Positions 1 through 8,700 of a stretch of DNA of 64,000 nucleotides are shown here, piece by piece. The notes under the pieces were generated by a model. That model was not told the origin of the DNA and searched no databases. It saw nothing but the letters and a program-made list of their open reading frames with translations. Source of the DNA: Lentimicrobiaceae bacterium (GTDB taxonomy: Bacteria; Bacteroidota; Bacteroidia; Bacteroidales; F082); NCBI GenBank assembly GCA_015061295.1, contig SUWU01000006.1:1-64000 (forward strand), in the 5' to 3' direction. The stretch's first letter is position 1. Every line of letters begins with the position of its first letter. The position numbers and the translations under genes were made by a program.

Positions 1-240
1 TACATGGATTGGTTCATGTTCGTTAGAATAAAAGTAGAATATGAACCCGAAATATTCGTAGATCTTTGGCATAAATTTAAGTTTAGAGTTCCTGATTGCA
101 AATCTAATGAAAATATTCTTTATGGAATGTTGTTTTTTTATAATTTTTGTAGTACCTTTTTTAAAAGTAGGTACAAACAACAATATATATATATTATTAT
201 TATATTGGAAGAACGTAGAAATATATTGAAGGCTCATATA
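1..240. other. No supported gene; AT-rich left edge
   Basis: The first 240 bases hold no convincing gene. An open frame starting at position 4 on the + strand has no recognisable motif and runs on into the 3' half of the barrel gene on the opposite strand, so I treat it as spurious. A small inverted repeat (GTACCT at 152-157, AGGTAC at 169-174) and an AT dinucleotide/trinucleotide stretch near 183-206 are the only structures seen. Confidence 0.5.
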
Positions 241-270
241 AAAAAAATAGCGGCCCAACAGAGTCGCTAT
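241..270 (-). terminator. Rho-independent terminator of the barrel gene at 301-1005
   Basis: Read on the minus strand, a stem ATAGCG/CGCTAT with a loop of about 12 bases is followed by a run of seven T residues. It lies about 30 bases past the stop codon of the minus-strand barrel gene, where a terminator is expected. Confidence 0.7.
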
Positions 271-300
271 CTTTCTGATAATTATAATTTTGATTATATC

Positions 301-1005
301 TTAGAATGTGTAGATGAGACCAAATTGAACAGGAACGCGGTTGTTGATGCCGATGCCGAAGTTGTTTGTCTTGTTGTAAGAGTCTTCAGTTATAGTTACG
401 CCACCTACTTCATATTCGTTTGATGTAGAGACTTTTTTCTGGTTCCAGCCAAGGCTCAAAAGACCGAGTTCAGCATTGAAAGAGATGTGGTCGTTGAGCT
501 GATACGAGAAAGAAGGGACGATGTTGAAACCGATTTCAAATAATTTAGGACCTTTGTCTTTTACCAAGTCGCATCCAACGATGTGTTCATACTTTCTGCT
601 TCCGAAAACGAGAGGAAGTTTAGCGTCGGCGTATAATTTGATTTTTCCGAAGTCGCCGAATACATAGCGGAAAAATGGAGCGAAACCAAAGCCTGAATCG
701 GTGGTTTTTGCGTCAAACTCCTTATTTTCGACGTTGGTACATTCTTTTGTGGTAGCGCTTTCGTAACCTACTGTAACACCGAAACCGATGACATCAGACA
801 TCATGTATCCTACCATTGGTCGAATGTCGAAATTTGAAACACGAGGACTGTAGTCAGTATCGATGACAGTAGTGTTACCTGCTACTGTGGTAATCTCTGA
901 GTTACCACCTGTGTGATTAAAACCTAAGTAGCCGCCGACAAATAATTGGGCTTGTGATGCAACTGCCATAGTTACAAACACCAATACGAATAAAAGTTTT
1001 TTCAT
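301..1005 (-). CDS. Outer-membrane beta-barrel protein (porin-like), paralog of the protein at 17498-18223
   Basis: This 234-residue protein begins with a Sec signal peptide (residues 1-19, cleavage after SQA) and ends in FGLIYTF. A terminal Phe is typical of outer-membrane barrels recognised by the BAM machinery. Alternating aromatic and polar residues and the block RYVFGDFGKIKLYADAKLP suggest an 8- to 10-stranded barrel. The same block, the same LFVGG start of the mature chain and the same ending occur in the protein at 17498-18223, so the two are paralogs. It is transcribed alone, with its own terminator. It belongs to the broad Bacteroidetes porin-family/outer membrane beta-barrel group; its substrate or ligand cannot be told. 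Sure of barrel, unsure of role. Confidence 0.8.
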   Translation of the reverse strand: MKKLLFVLVFVTMAVASQAQLFVGGYLGFNHTGGNSEITTVAGNTTVIDTDYSPRVSNFDIRPMVGYMMSDVIGFGVTVGYESATTKECTNVENKEFDAKTTDSGFGFAPFFRYVFGDFGKIKLYADAKLPLVFGSRKYEHIVGCDLVKDKGPKLFEIGFNIVPSFSYQLNDHISFNAELGLLSLGWNQKKVSTSNEYEVGGVTITEDSYNKTNNFGIGINNRVPVQFGLIYTF

Positions 1006-1094
1006 AGTTTAAAAGTATCAAATTTAAATTTATGCAAATTTAAGTTTTTTTGGGGATATTTGAACGGATTATGATAATTTATTTTAAGTCATTC

Positions 1095-1157
1095 TCCCTC
1101 ATTGAGTGACGAAATCTTAAAAATCAAGCACTCATTGAGGGATTTTTAGTATGTTTG
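1095..1157 (+). promoter_or_regulatory. Promoter -7 box with two upstream CTCATTGAG palindromes (candidate operator)
   Basis: TATGTTTG at 1150-1157 fits the Bacteroidetes -7 consensus TAnnTTTG and would start transcription near 1164, upstream of the methyltransferase. Just upstream are two 14-bp arms, TCCCTCATTGAGTG (1095-1108) and CACTCATTGAGGGA (1129-1142). They are inverted with respect to each other with one mismatch. Each contains the perfect odd palindrome CTCATTGAG, and the two copies are 33 bp apart, about three helical turns. The right arm overlaps the spacer/-33 region. This could be a repressor operator. The hairpin is also followed by TTTTT, so a terminator-like function on the + strand is the alternative. 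Confidence 0.5.
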
Positions 1158-1170
1158 CAGAATGAAAAGG

Positions 1171-1234
1171 GGTTAAAGGGGGAAAGGGAGAAAGGGATAA
1201 AGGATTAAAGTCAAAAGGCTAATGATTAAAGAGA
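1171..1234 (+). repeat. Degenerate 8-bp word array in the leader of the methyltransferase gene
   Basis: Eight consecutive octamers in one register: GGTTAAAG, GGGGAAAG, GGAGAAAG, GGATAAAG, GATTAAAG, TCAAAAGG, CTAATGAT, TAAAGAGA. The first five share GnnnAAAG; the last three drift. It belongs to the same family of degenerate word arrays found at many gene ends in this window, but this one lies between a promoter and a start codon. Confidence 0.6.
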
Positions 1235-1278
1235 AGTAAATAAATATTGGATAAAGACTGTTGATTAAAAAAGTTATA

Positions 1279-2526
1279 ATGCAGAAATTCATAAATAAAT
1301 TAGAATCATCGTTGAAAGACGGAAGTTTCGTAAAGCTGACACTTTCTAAGCCAGATAAATCTCACGTAGAGACATACGGACGTATGTCTGCCGATATTCG
1401 TAATGTCTATGTCAAGCCTATCATCCTTCGTAATGAGAAAATGTATTCTTTTACTTATCGTTATGAGAGACGCGACGAGACCAAGAACTACGATGCTCAA
1501 CAATCATTGGAAGTCATTACAAATCTCATTTCAGAAATATTTCTCAACGCTACCTTATTTACCTTGACGGAAGATGTGACGCTTCTCATAAGCAAGAAAG
1601 GCAAGACTACTGTCATGACGAAGGCTGTCAAGGAACAGCGTGAGCAGAATGTGGAACACGACAAGGTGAAGAATCGTCTGATAAATCCGGAAAATCCTTG
1701 GTGGTTCAAGCTCGGACTTACGACTCGCGATGGAAAAGTCACTGCCGATATGCAGCATAAATTCAAGCAGATTTGTAAATATGTCGAGATTGTCGATGGT
1801 GTGATGAAAAACGTGAAGTTCGATGGCAAGATCCGCATCGCCGACATGGGAGCAGGGAAGGGCTATCTCACTCTCGCTCTGTATGAATATCTTACGCAGA
1901 AATGCAAATACGACATCGCTATGGAAGGTGTGGAAATCCGTCCTGACTTAGTCGCCAAGATAAATGAGATAATCAAAGAATCTAATCTTAAAGACTTTCG
2001 ATTTGTTGAAAGTAGTATAGACAGCTATCAGCTATCAGCTATCAGCTGTCAGCTGCCAATAGCTAACAACCAACAGCCAACAGCCAATAGCCAACTTGAC
2101 ATCCTCATCGCTCTTCATGCTTGTAACACTGCCACCGACGATGCTATTATAAAAGGTATAGAGTCGGGAGCGAAGCTGATAATATGCGCTCCTTGTTGTC
2201 ATAAGCAGATCCGTCAGGAGATGGAGAAGTCGAAAGTTGTTGATGCAATAACGCGTTACGGCATCTTCATGGAACGTCAGGCTGTGATGATTACCGATAC
2301 TATACGCGCCTTGATATTAGAATATTTCGGATATAAGACACAGGTGATGGAGTTTATCGAGATGGAGCATACGCCTAAGAACGTACTTCTCGTCGGAAGA
2401 AAAACTAATGAGCCGAGTGCCGAAGAGAAAGAAGCTGTCTTAAAAGAAATTAATAATCTAAAAGAAAGATACGGAATAGAGAAGCATTATTTAGAGAAAG
2501 TGTTTGTAATGAACAATGAACAATGA
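1279..2526 (+). CDS. SAM-dependent methyltransferase, METTL25/RRNAD1-like (Methyltransf_32)
   Basis: Class I methyltransferase of 415 residues. Motif I is ADMGAGKGYL (residues 188-197), the acidic residue ending strand 2 is E219, and the family signatures ALHACNTATDD (278-288) and CAPCCHKQ (303-310) match the METTL25/RRNAD1-like group. The substrate is not known; eukaryotic relatives have been linked to rRNA or r-protein methylation. I start at the ATG at 1279; a TTG at 1261 would add six residues. Two oddities: about 25 residues (roughly 249-273, rich in S, Q, N, A) are encoded by an array of 7-bp words at 2022-2098 inserted in frame between a strand and the ALHAC motif, and the last residues (MNNEQ) are encoded by another word array that supplies the stop codon. 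Both may be recent additions that the fold tolerates. Confidence 0.8.
   Translation: MQKFINKLESSLKDGSFVKLTLSKPDKSHVETYGRMSADIRNVYVKPIILRNEKMYSFTYRYERRDETKNYDAQQSLEVITNLISEIFLNATLFTLTEDVTLLISKKGKTTVMTKAVKEQREQNVEHDKVKNRLINPENPWWFKLGLTTRDGKVTADMQHKFKQICKYVEIVDGVMKNVKFDGKIRIADMGAGKGYLTLALYEYLTQKCKYDIAMEGVEIRPDLVAKINEIIKESNLKDFRFVESSIDSYQLSAISCQLPIANNQQPTANSQLDILIALHACNTATDDAIIKGIESGAKLIICAPCCHKQIRQEMEKSKVVDAITRYGIFMERQAVMITDTIRALILEYFGYKTQVMEFIEMEHTPKNVLLVGRKTNEPSAEEKEAVLKEINNLKERYGIEKHYLEKVFVMNNEQ
2022..2098 (+). repeat. In-frame array of eleven degenerate 7-bp words inside the methyltransferase gene
   Basis: Eleven heptamers in one register: CAGCTAT three times, CAGCTGT, CAGCTGC, CAATAGC, TAACAAC, CAACAGC twice, CAATAGC, CAACTTG. 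Total 77 bp including flanking register. The reading frame stays open and yields a Ser/Gln/Asn/Ala-rich insert just before the ALHAC motif. Confidence 0.75.
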
Positions 2527-2546
2527 ACAATGAACAATGAACAATT
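2512..2546 (+). repeat. AACAATG heptamer array across the methyltransferase stop codon
   Basis: Four AACAATG units followed by AACAATT, from 2512 to 2546. The first two units encode the last residues of the methyltransferase and its TGA stop (2524-2526). The orientation is sense relative to the gene, as in the other gene-end arrays of this window. Confidence 0.8.
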
Positions 2547-2556
2547 ATGGTAGAGG

Positions 2557-2601
2557 CGTACTAATTGCACCAATCAGAATTAACAATGTGTAATAGGTAC
2601 G
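2557..2601 (+). terminator. Hairpin downstream of the methyltransferase gene (weak terminator candidate)
   Basis: CGTACTAATTGCAC (2557-2570) can pair with GTGTAATAGGTACG (2588-2601) with one mismatch and two G-U pairs. The following T run is short (TCGTTT), so termination is plausible rather than certain. Confidence 0.4.
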
Positions 2602-2724
2602 TCGTTTAATTGGTAATGCATTACAATAAAAAAAATAAAAAAAACATCTCTGTCTAAATAAAAATGTTTATCTTAGCAAGCAATTATTTAAAACAAGTTA
2701 TTAACGTTTAAAAATATTAATATC

Positions 2725-3747
2725 ATGCAAAACATTGAATGGTCAAAACTTCCATTTGGTTATTATCCAACAAATTACAACGTCCGCTGTTACTACAGAA
2801 ACGGACAATGGGGCGAAATTGAAGTAAGTTCTGAAACTACTATTAACATTCACATGGCAGCAACATGTTTGCACTATGGACAAGAGGCTTTTGAAGGTTT
2901 GAAGGCTTTCCGCGGTGTTGATGGTAAAGTTCGTATCTTTCGTCTTGAGGAAAACGCTAAGCGTTTACAGTCATCATGCGATGGCATCATGATGCCACAG
3001 TTCCCATTGGAGAAGTTTGAAGAGGCTATGAAGAAGTGTGTTCAGCTCAACGCTGACTTCATCCCTCCTTACGAAAGCGGCGCATCATTATACCTTCGTC
3101 CATTGATTATCGGAACAGGTATCCGCGTTGGTGTCAGCCCAGCTGATGAATATTTGTTCTTAGTATTTGCAACACCTGTAGGTCCTTATTTCAAAGGTGG
3201 TTTCCAAGCTAATCCTTACGTCATCACACGTAAATACGACCGTGCAGCTCCTCTTGGAACAGGTACATATAAAGTAGGCGGTAACTATGCTGCAAGTATG
3301 CGTCCTCACGTAGAAGCATGCCATGGTGGTAAATACGCTTGCGAATTTTATCTCGACGCTAAAGAGAAATGTTATATCGATGAAGCTGGTGCAGCTAACT
3401 TCTTCGCTATTAAAGATAACACATATATCACTCCATTGTCAACATCAATCCTTCCTTCAATCACAAATAAGAGCTTGATGTTCTTGGCAGAGAAGATGGG
3501 TATGAAAGTGGAACGTCGTCCTATCCATGTTGACGAACTCGCTACATTCGAAGAAGCAGGCGCTTGCGGCACAGCAGCTGTTATCAGTCCAATCTCACGC
3601 ATCGATGATAATGACAACAATAAATCATATACATTTGGCGATGGTAAACCAGGTCCAATGAGTGAGAAATTATACAACAAACTTCGTGGTATCCAGACTG
3701 GTGCAGAACCTGATGAATATGGCTGGATCACTGAAGTAGAAGTGTGA
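2725..3747 (+). CDS. ilvE: Branched-chain amino acid aminotransferase (class IV)
   Basis: PLP-dependent enzyme (340 residues) that interconverts Leu, Ile and Val with their 2-oxo acids using glutamate/2-oxoglutarate, in the cytoplasm. The PLP-binding lysine is K183 in GTGTYKVGGNYAAS. The early block HYGQEAFEGLKAFRG and the late block EEAGACGTAAVISPI are typical of the long, BCAT-type enzymes (near 340-360 residues) rather than the shorter E. coli IlvE type. It is a single-gene unit: a 198-bp AT-rich spacer precedes it and a strong hairpin terminator follows. The start ATG is preceded by an A-rich stretch without a Shine-Dalgarno motif, normal for Bacteroidetes. Identification is firm. Confidence 0.95.
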   Translation: MQNIEWSKLPFGYYPTNYNVRCYYRNGQWGEIEVSSETTINIHMAATCLHYGQEAFEGLKAFRGVDGKVRIFRLEENAKRLQSSCDGIMMPQFPLEKFEEAMKKCVQLNADFIPPYESGASLYLRPLIIGTGIRVGVSPADEYLFLVFATPVGPYFKGGFQANPYVITRKYDRAAPLGTGTYKVGGNYAASMRPHVEACHGGKYACEFYLDAKEKCYIDEAGAANFFAIKDNTYITPLSTSILPSITNKSLMFLAEKMGMKVERRPIHVDELATFEEAGACGTAAVISPISRIDDNDNNKSYTFGDGKPGPMSEKLYNKLRGIQTGAEPDEYGWITEVEV

Positions 3748-3774
3748 TTTAGAATTAATAATTAACACGATTTC

Positions 3775-3830
3775 GAGACGTATTGATGACACATCATAAT
3801 GTAAATAAATGCCATTGATACGTCTCTTTT
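3775..3830 (+). terminator. Terminator of ilvE with stem GAGACGTAT/ATACGTCTC
   Basis: GAGACGTAT (3775-3783) pairs with ATACGTCTC (3818-3826), followed by TTTTAG. The same stem sequence is used by the terminator at 34787-34826 behind unrelated genes. Confidence 0.75.
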
Positions 3831-3858
3831 AGTATTTAAAACTATAATCTATAAAACA

Positions 3859-5613
3859 ATGAAAAAATTATCCTTATTATTAATTGTATTGATGACATGT
3901 CTGATGCAGGTTGATGCTCAGGATTTCGTGTCAACAGAGCCTCAGAAGAAGAATGTCTTGATAGAGGAGTTTACAGGAAGAGGATGTCAAAACTGTCCTG
4001 ATGGACACATCATAGCCAATGCTATTCATAACTCATATCCTGACAGAGTAAGTCTTGTGTCGATACATTCACAAAGTGGCTTGTCACCAGCATCGTATCC
4101 TAATCTTAATACTTCTCTTAGTGCTACCATATTTTCAGCTTTTGATGGTTCGTCAATACCAACGGCAGTGATAAATCGTTCTACTGCTGATAAACAAAGT
4201 CGTACAGCATGGTCGGCATTGGCAGGAGAAGAGTTGACGAAAGACGCTATTGTCAATGTTGACGGAGTGGTGATGATAGATGAAGCTACACGTATGGCTA
4301 CCATAATTGTAGAGGCTTATTACACAGGTGATAGCGAGTCTTCTACAAATTATCTTACTATCTATATGGTGCAAGATAATATTTTGGGATATCAAAGTAA
4401 TGGAAGTAACAATCCATCTCAGGTAGTAGATGGAACATATAGTCACATGCATGTGCTTCGTTCAGCTGTGACATCTACATGGGGTGATGAGATAACAACT
4501 ACTACAGCTGGCACTTTGGTTAAGAAGACATATTCGTATGAAATTCCTTCTACGATAGGAAGTCCTAATGGTGTTGATGTAAATATTGACGATGTTAATT
4601 TTGTTGCTTTCGTTTCTGAGAAATATCAAGGGACACCGACACGCCCTGTGTTGAATGTTAAAACGTTAAAGAAGGTACAAGGTACTTACGGTAATATTGC
4701 ACCTGTCTTTATCGATGCAAAACAAACATCAAAAATATCATGTTCAAGTGATAACTCATTCTTTGCTAAGGTCTTGAATGTAGGAGCAACAAAATTAGAA
4801 TCGTTTAAGATTGATATTAAATTAGATGGTGAGAAAGTTGATGAGTATATCTGGGAAGGCTCCCTTGAACAATATGCGTCAGCATCAATAGATTTTAATA
4901 TCGATGTCGCTGTTGGTGAGCACGAGCTTACATTGGATATTGTTGAAGCTAACGGTCAAGATGTTAATGAGAGTGTCACCATTGACGCAGTGTCTAAATC
5001 GTGGACTACTGTGGAGACAGAACAAGATGAGATGACTCTTACTATTGACGTTACACAAGATAAGTATGGTACCCAGATTACATGGGAGATTATTGACTCT
5101 GATATGAACGTAATTGCTGAGGGAGGCCCATATGACAACCTCGCAGGTTCTTCATCAACAAAATTACACAGAGTCAATGTAGATGTGCCATCTGATGAAT
5201 GTCTCAGATTTATCATCAGAGACTCACAAGGTAATGGAATCTGCTGTAACTATGGCGATGGCTCTTACAAAATTAAAGGTAATAACACAGTCTTGGTTGA
5301 TGGCGATGGAGCATTTGGTGCAGAGGCATCTCACGATTTATCGATAGTTAAGACCATTGGTGTTGATGAACATAATTCTAAAGAGAGTTATCAAATCTTC
5401 CCTAATCCTACTAAGAATGTTATTAACATCGAAGGTGACGACATGGCACAAATTATAATATATAACTCATTAGGTCAGATTATGAAATCTGTTGAATGTG
5501 ATGCTGAGAACGTAACTGTTGATGTCAATAATTTTGATGAAGGAATATATTTTGTCAATATCATAAATAAAGATGGTGGGGTATCTGTTAACAAGGTATC
5601 TGTGATAAGATAA
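3859..5613 (+). CDS. T9SS-secreted Omp28-related protein with thioredoxin-like N-terminal domain
   Basis: The 584-residue protein has a signal peptide (1-20, ending VDAQ) and an Omp28-type N-terminal domain (about 28-275) starting KKNVLIEEFTGRGCQNCPDG, in which CQNC is a thioredoxin-like CxxC. Next come beta-sandwich-like repeats (about 275-500). It ends in a type-A T9SS sorting domain (about 508-584) with the markers FPNPTKNVINIEG, YNSLGQI, and GIYFVNI followed by a basic end. It should be exported by Sec, cross the outer membrane by T9SS and be anchored or released at the surface. Porphyromonas Omp28 proteins are surface antigens; a redox function for the CxxC is inferred only. The gene is monocistronic, convergent with the adhesin gene downstream, and shares its terminator. 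Confidence 0.85.
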   Translation: MKKLSLLLIVLMTCLMQVDAQDFVSTEPQKKNVLIEEFTGRGCQNCPDGHIIANAIHNSYPDRVSLVSIHSQSGLSPASYPNLNTSLSATIFSAFDGSSIPTAVINRSTADKQSRTAWSALAGEELTKDAIVNVDGVVMIDEATRMATIIVEAYYTGDSESSTNYLTIYMVQDNILGYQSNGSNNPSQVVDGTYSHMHVLRSAVTSTWGDEITTTTAGTLVKKTYSYEIPSTIGSPNGVDVNIDDVNFVAFVSEKYQGTPTRPVLNVKTLKKVQGTYGNIAPVFIDAKQTSKISCSSDNSFFAKVLNVGATKLESFKIDIKLDGEKVDEYIWEGSLEQYASASIDFNIDVAVGEHELTLDIVEANGQDVNESVTIDAVSKSWTTVETEQDEMTLTIDVTQDKYGTQITWEIIDSDMNVIAEGGPYDNLAGSSSTKLHRVNVDVPSDECLRFIIRDSQGNGICCNYGDGSYKIKGNNTVLVDGDGAFGAEASHDLSIVKTIGVDEHNSKESYQIFPNPTKNVINIEGDDMAQIIIYNSLGQIMKSVECDAENVTVDVNNFDEGIYFVNIINKDGGVSVNKVSVIR

Positions 5614-5629
5614 ATCAAGTTCATCTAAA

Positions 5630-5684
5630 AACTAAGCGGGGACGCTATGAGTAAATTACTCGGCGTCCCCGCTTAGTTTTTTCT
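5630..5684. terminator. Strong bidirectional terminator between two convergent T9SS cargo genes
   Basis: A perfect 16-bp stem, AACTAAGCGGGGACGC (5630-5645) and its complement at 5663-5678, with a 17-base loop. It is flanked by A-rich and T-rich ends, so it can serve both the + strand Omp28-like gene and the - strand adhesin gene. Confidence 0.9.
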
Positions 5685-5701
5685 TTTATCTAAAACTTCT
5701 T

Positions 5702-8700
5702 TTATCTAACAACTGTGATACGTTTTACAGCTACACCTGACTTTGTAACTATGCGTATCATGTAAACGCCAGCATCGTATTGCGACATATTGATAGTTTC
5801 ATTGTCGCTGTTAACGATGTTGTCTGCAACGGCACGACCCATAGCATCGATAATTGTGATACGTTCGATGCCTTCAGCACTTATCATAACCTTGTCTCTT
5901 GTTGGGTTAGGATATACCATCATGCCTTTGACTCCGTTCTCATCTATTGATACAATATCAACCATAACGTAGTCTTTATCGCTATTATAGACAGAAGCAG
6001 CTTCTGACTCACAAGTCTCTCCATTTTCTTCATAAACAGCCTTGACCTGATAATAATAAGTTCCATCTTCGTTTATTGCGTCGAAGTATGTTCCTTCTTC
6101 GCTGCTGCCTATCAATTGGAAGTTGTCTGCCGTTGTGCTACGATAGATGTTATAGTGATCTAAGGTGCTTGCTCTACGTGTTACGACTTCGTTCTTAGCT
6201 TTTAATGTTGTAGCGTCGGTGTTAATGTTGACAAGTTCTATTTGTTGAGCAGTAATTTCTGATGTCTTATTGGCGAATCCTGCGTAAGCTCTTACCATCC
6301 ATGTCAATGGTGCGCCAAAGATGTCAGGACTTGCTACATCGCCCCAAGTGCTACCATCTAATGAGATCCAGCTGCCGTTAGAGTCGCCACTAAATGCACT
6401 ATATGCAGCAGGATATGTTGCACCATAATCGTTGCGGAATACTACCCAGATGTTTTCTGTTCCGTCTATGGCTACGGGTCTGTTCAATTCAAATTTAACA
6501 AACTCTCCACTTCCTGTTGCGATGTAAGGCTGTGAACAAGCCAATACGCCTGGAGATGTTGTACCACCTTTAAAGACATAGAGTGTACCACCATGATAGA
6601 GACAGTCGAACATTGATACCATTGTCAGGCTTCTGCCTACATATTCACTGAGTAATTCGGCAGGGAACATGACGCCCCAATAGAAGGAGCTACCTGAATC
6701 GCCTGTACCTAATGCGTCTATTTGTACGCCATCGTCATAATACATCCAAGCTTTTTCGTCTTCGTAAGGCCATGTCAAGAGAGCTCCGCAGTCACCTCCT
6801 TGTGAATGATATTCTCCATAGAGATTTTTAGGAGCAGCACAATACATTTCATAGATGACTTCTGCACAAGCGAGGTCTGACATTGCGTAATATGTAGCAT
6901 CTTTATCTCCACCATAAACGACTTTAACACAATATTCATCGCCTTCAACGCCATTGTTATCAGTGAATGTCTCACCTTCAGTGAGTTTATGAGAGAGGAG
7001 CTTCCCGTTACGATATATCATCACACCTAATATCTCGGCAATGGCATTCTCATTTTCTTCTCTAACTTCTCTAACTTCTCTTTCATTGTCATTGTTAATA
7101 AAGATCTCGATATCATCAACTACTACGATATATTCGTCCGATACGTTGAAGTGACGTATAGCGACCCATATTTCTTGACCAGCGTACTCGCTTAAGTCAG
7201 CTTCGTATTTAACCCATTCGGTCTGACGTTTATCACCTTCTATAGTCCATTCTGCTATAGTAGTGAAATCGTCGGAGTTGTTATTACTTGCCGATGAAAC
7301 TGCTACGCCGATGTGTTCATTAGGATAGTTGTAATGTTGGGCGCAGGCGTAGAATGAGATTTTAGATTCTTCTGTAGCGGTGAATTTCTTAGGAGCGACC
7401 ATGTAATTATCAGGGTATAGAGCTATCTGTATTTCATAGTTGAATGACTCAGAATAGACGCATGACTCTCCATTGTGAGCTAATACATCAGCGTTGTAGC
7501 TGTTATGTGTCCAATTGAATCCATCGCCGTCGTTGTCTATCAATGTCCATCCTTCCATGCCGTTTTCAAATCCGTAAGAATATGATACTGGATCTGGTAA
7601 GTCGATGTCGGGTAAAGTCCATGAAAGGACAGCCTTGTTGTCAATTAATTTTGCTGATAAATCGTTGACGCCTAAGAATGTCTCTTCTGGCATCTTAGTC
7701 CATGTGTATTCTACGGCTTCGCTGCTGCCTGAGGTGTATTTAGCGATGACTGAAGTGGTATATTCAGTGCCATCGACTAAGTTTTCATGTTGGAAGAATG
7801 GAGTTACTAATGAATCAGCTACTACATTACCATCTAACATGACTTGATATTTTATCAAAGCTCTTTCGCTGTTAGCATTTGTCAAGGTGACATCGTCTAT
7901 TGTCAAGACAAACATATCGGCGATACCAAAGTGACGAATAGCGATCCAAACTTCTTTGCCAGCATAATCGCTTAGATTTACTTCGTATTTTGTCCATGGT
8001 GTCTGACGTTTGCCACCGTCGATAGTCCATTCTGCTATTGTTTTAAAGTCGGAGGCTGAAGTGTTTCCATCTACCGACACAGCTACTCCGAAATGTTCGG
8101 CGTAATAAGCTTCATCTATAGCACTTGCGTAGAATGAGAATACGGAGGTGTTACTAATAGACACTTTAGTAGGGGAGACGATATAATCATCCGGTAACAG
8201 AGCCTCGTTAGAACCAAGGCAGAATGACTCTGAGAATATATGACCTGTGCCTGTGTGTGAGGTTCCAACGACAGTGCCGTGAGTGTCGGCCTGTGAGCTG
8301 TGATTCCAGGTGTGACCATCTGCATTAGCATCGATAGTAGTCCATCCTTCTAAACCATTCTCAAAGCTATATGAGAACTCATCGCCTGTATCTATGAATT
8401 TACCATCCCACATAGCATATCCAGTAGGTGAGACGTAGAGACCTTCAACAGCTGAGGTGACTTCTGTTAGTAAGACATTGAAGTCAGCTTCATCCCATAT
8501 CTCAACGACTTGGTTTATTATTGTTGAGGAGAAACCTTCTTTTTCGACAGTAAGTTCATAAGTTCCTTTACGGAATGAGTCGAAAGTAACTGTGCCTGTG
8601 TAGTCTAACACTGCTGAATACACGTAGTCTTCTTCAACTGTATTGGCGAGTGTCACAGTAGCTTCTTTTGCTGAGTCACCGTTATTAGTTCTGGCAGTTA

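Noticed and set aside
4-423. Open frame of 139 codons at the left edge
   Set aside because: Its second part is antisense to the well-supported barrel gene, it crosses that gene's terminator, and the residues show no family-like pattern.
2022-2098. Possible frameshift or sequencing artefact in the methyltransferase
   Set aside because: The frame stays open before and after, and the downstream motifs (ALHACNTATDD, CAPCCHKQ) are intact, so an in-frame insertion explains it better.
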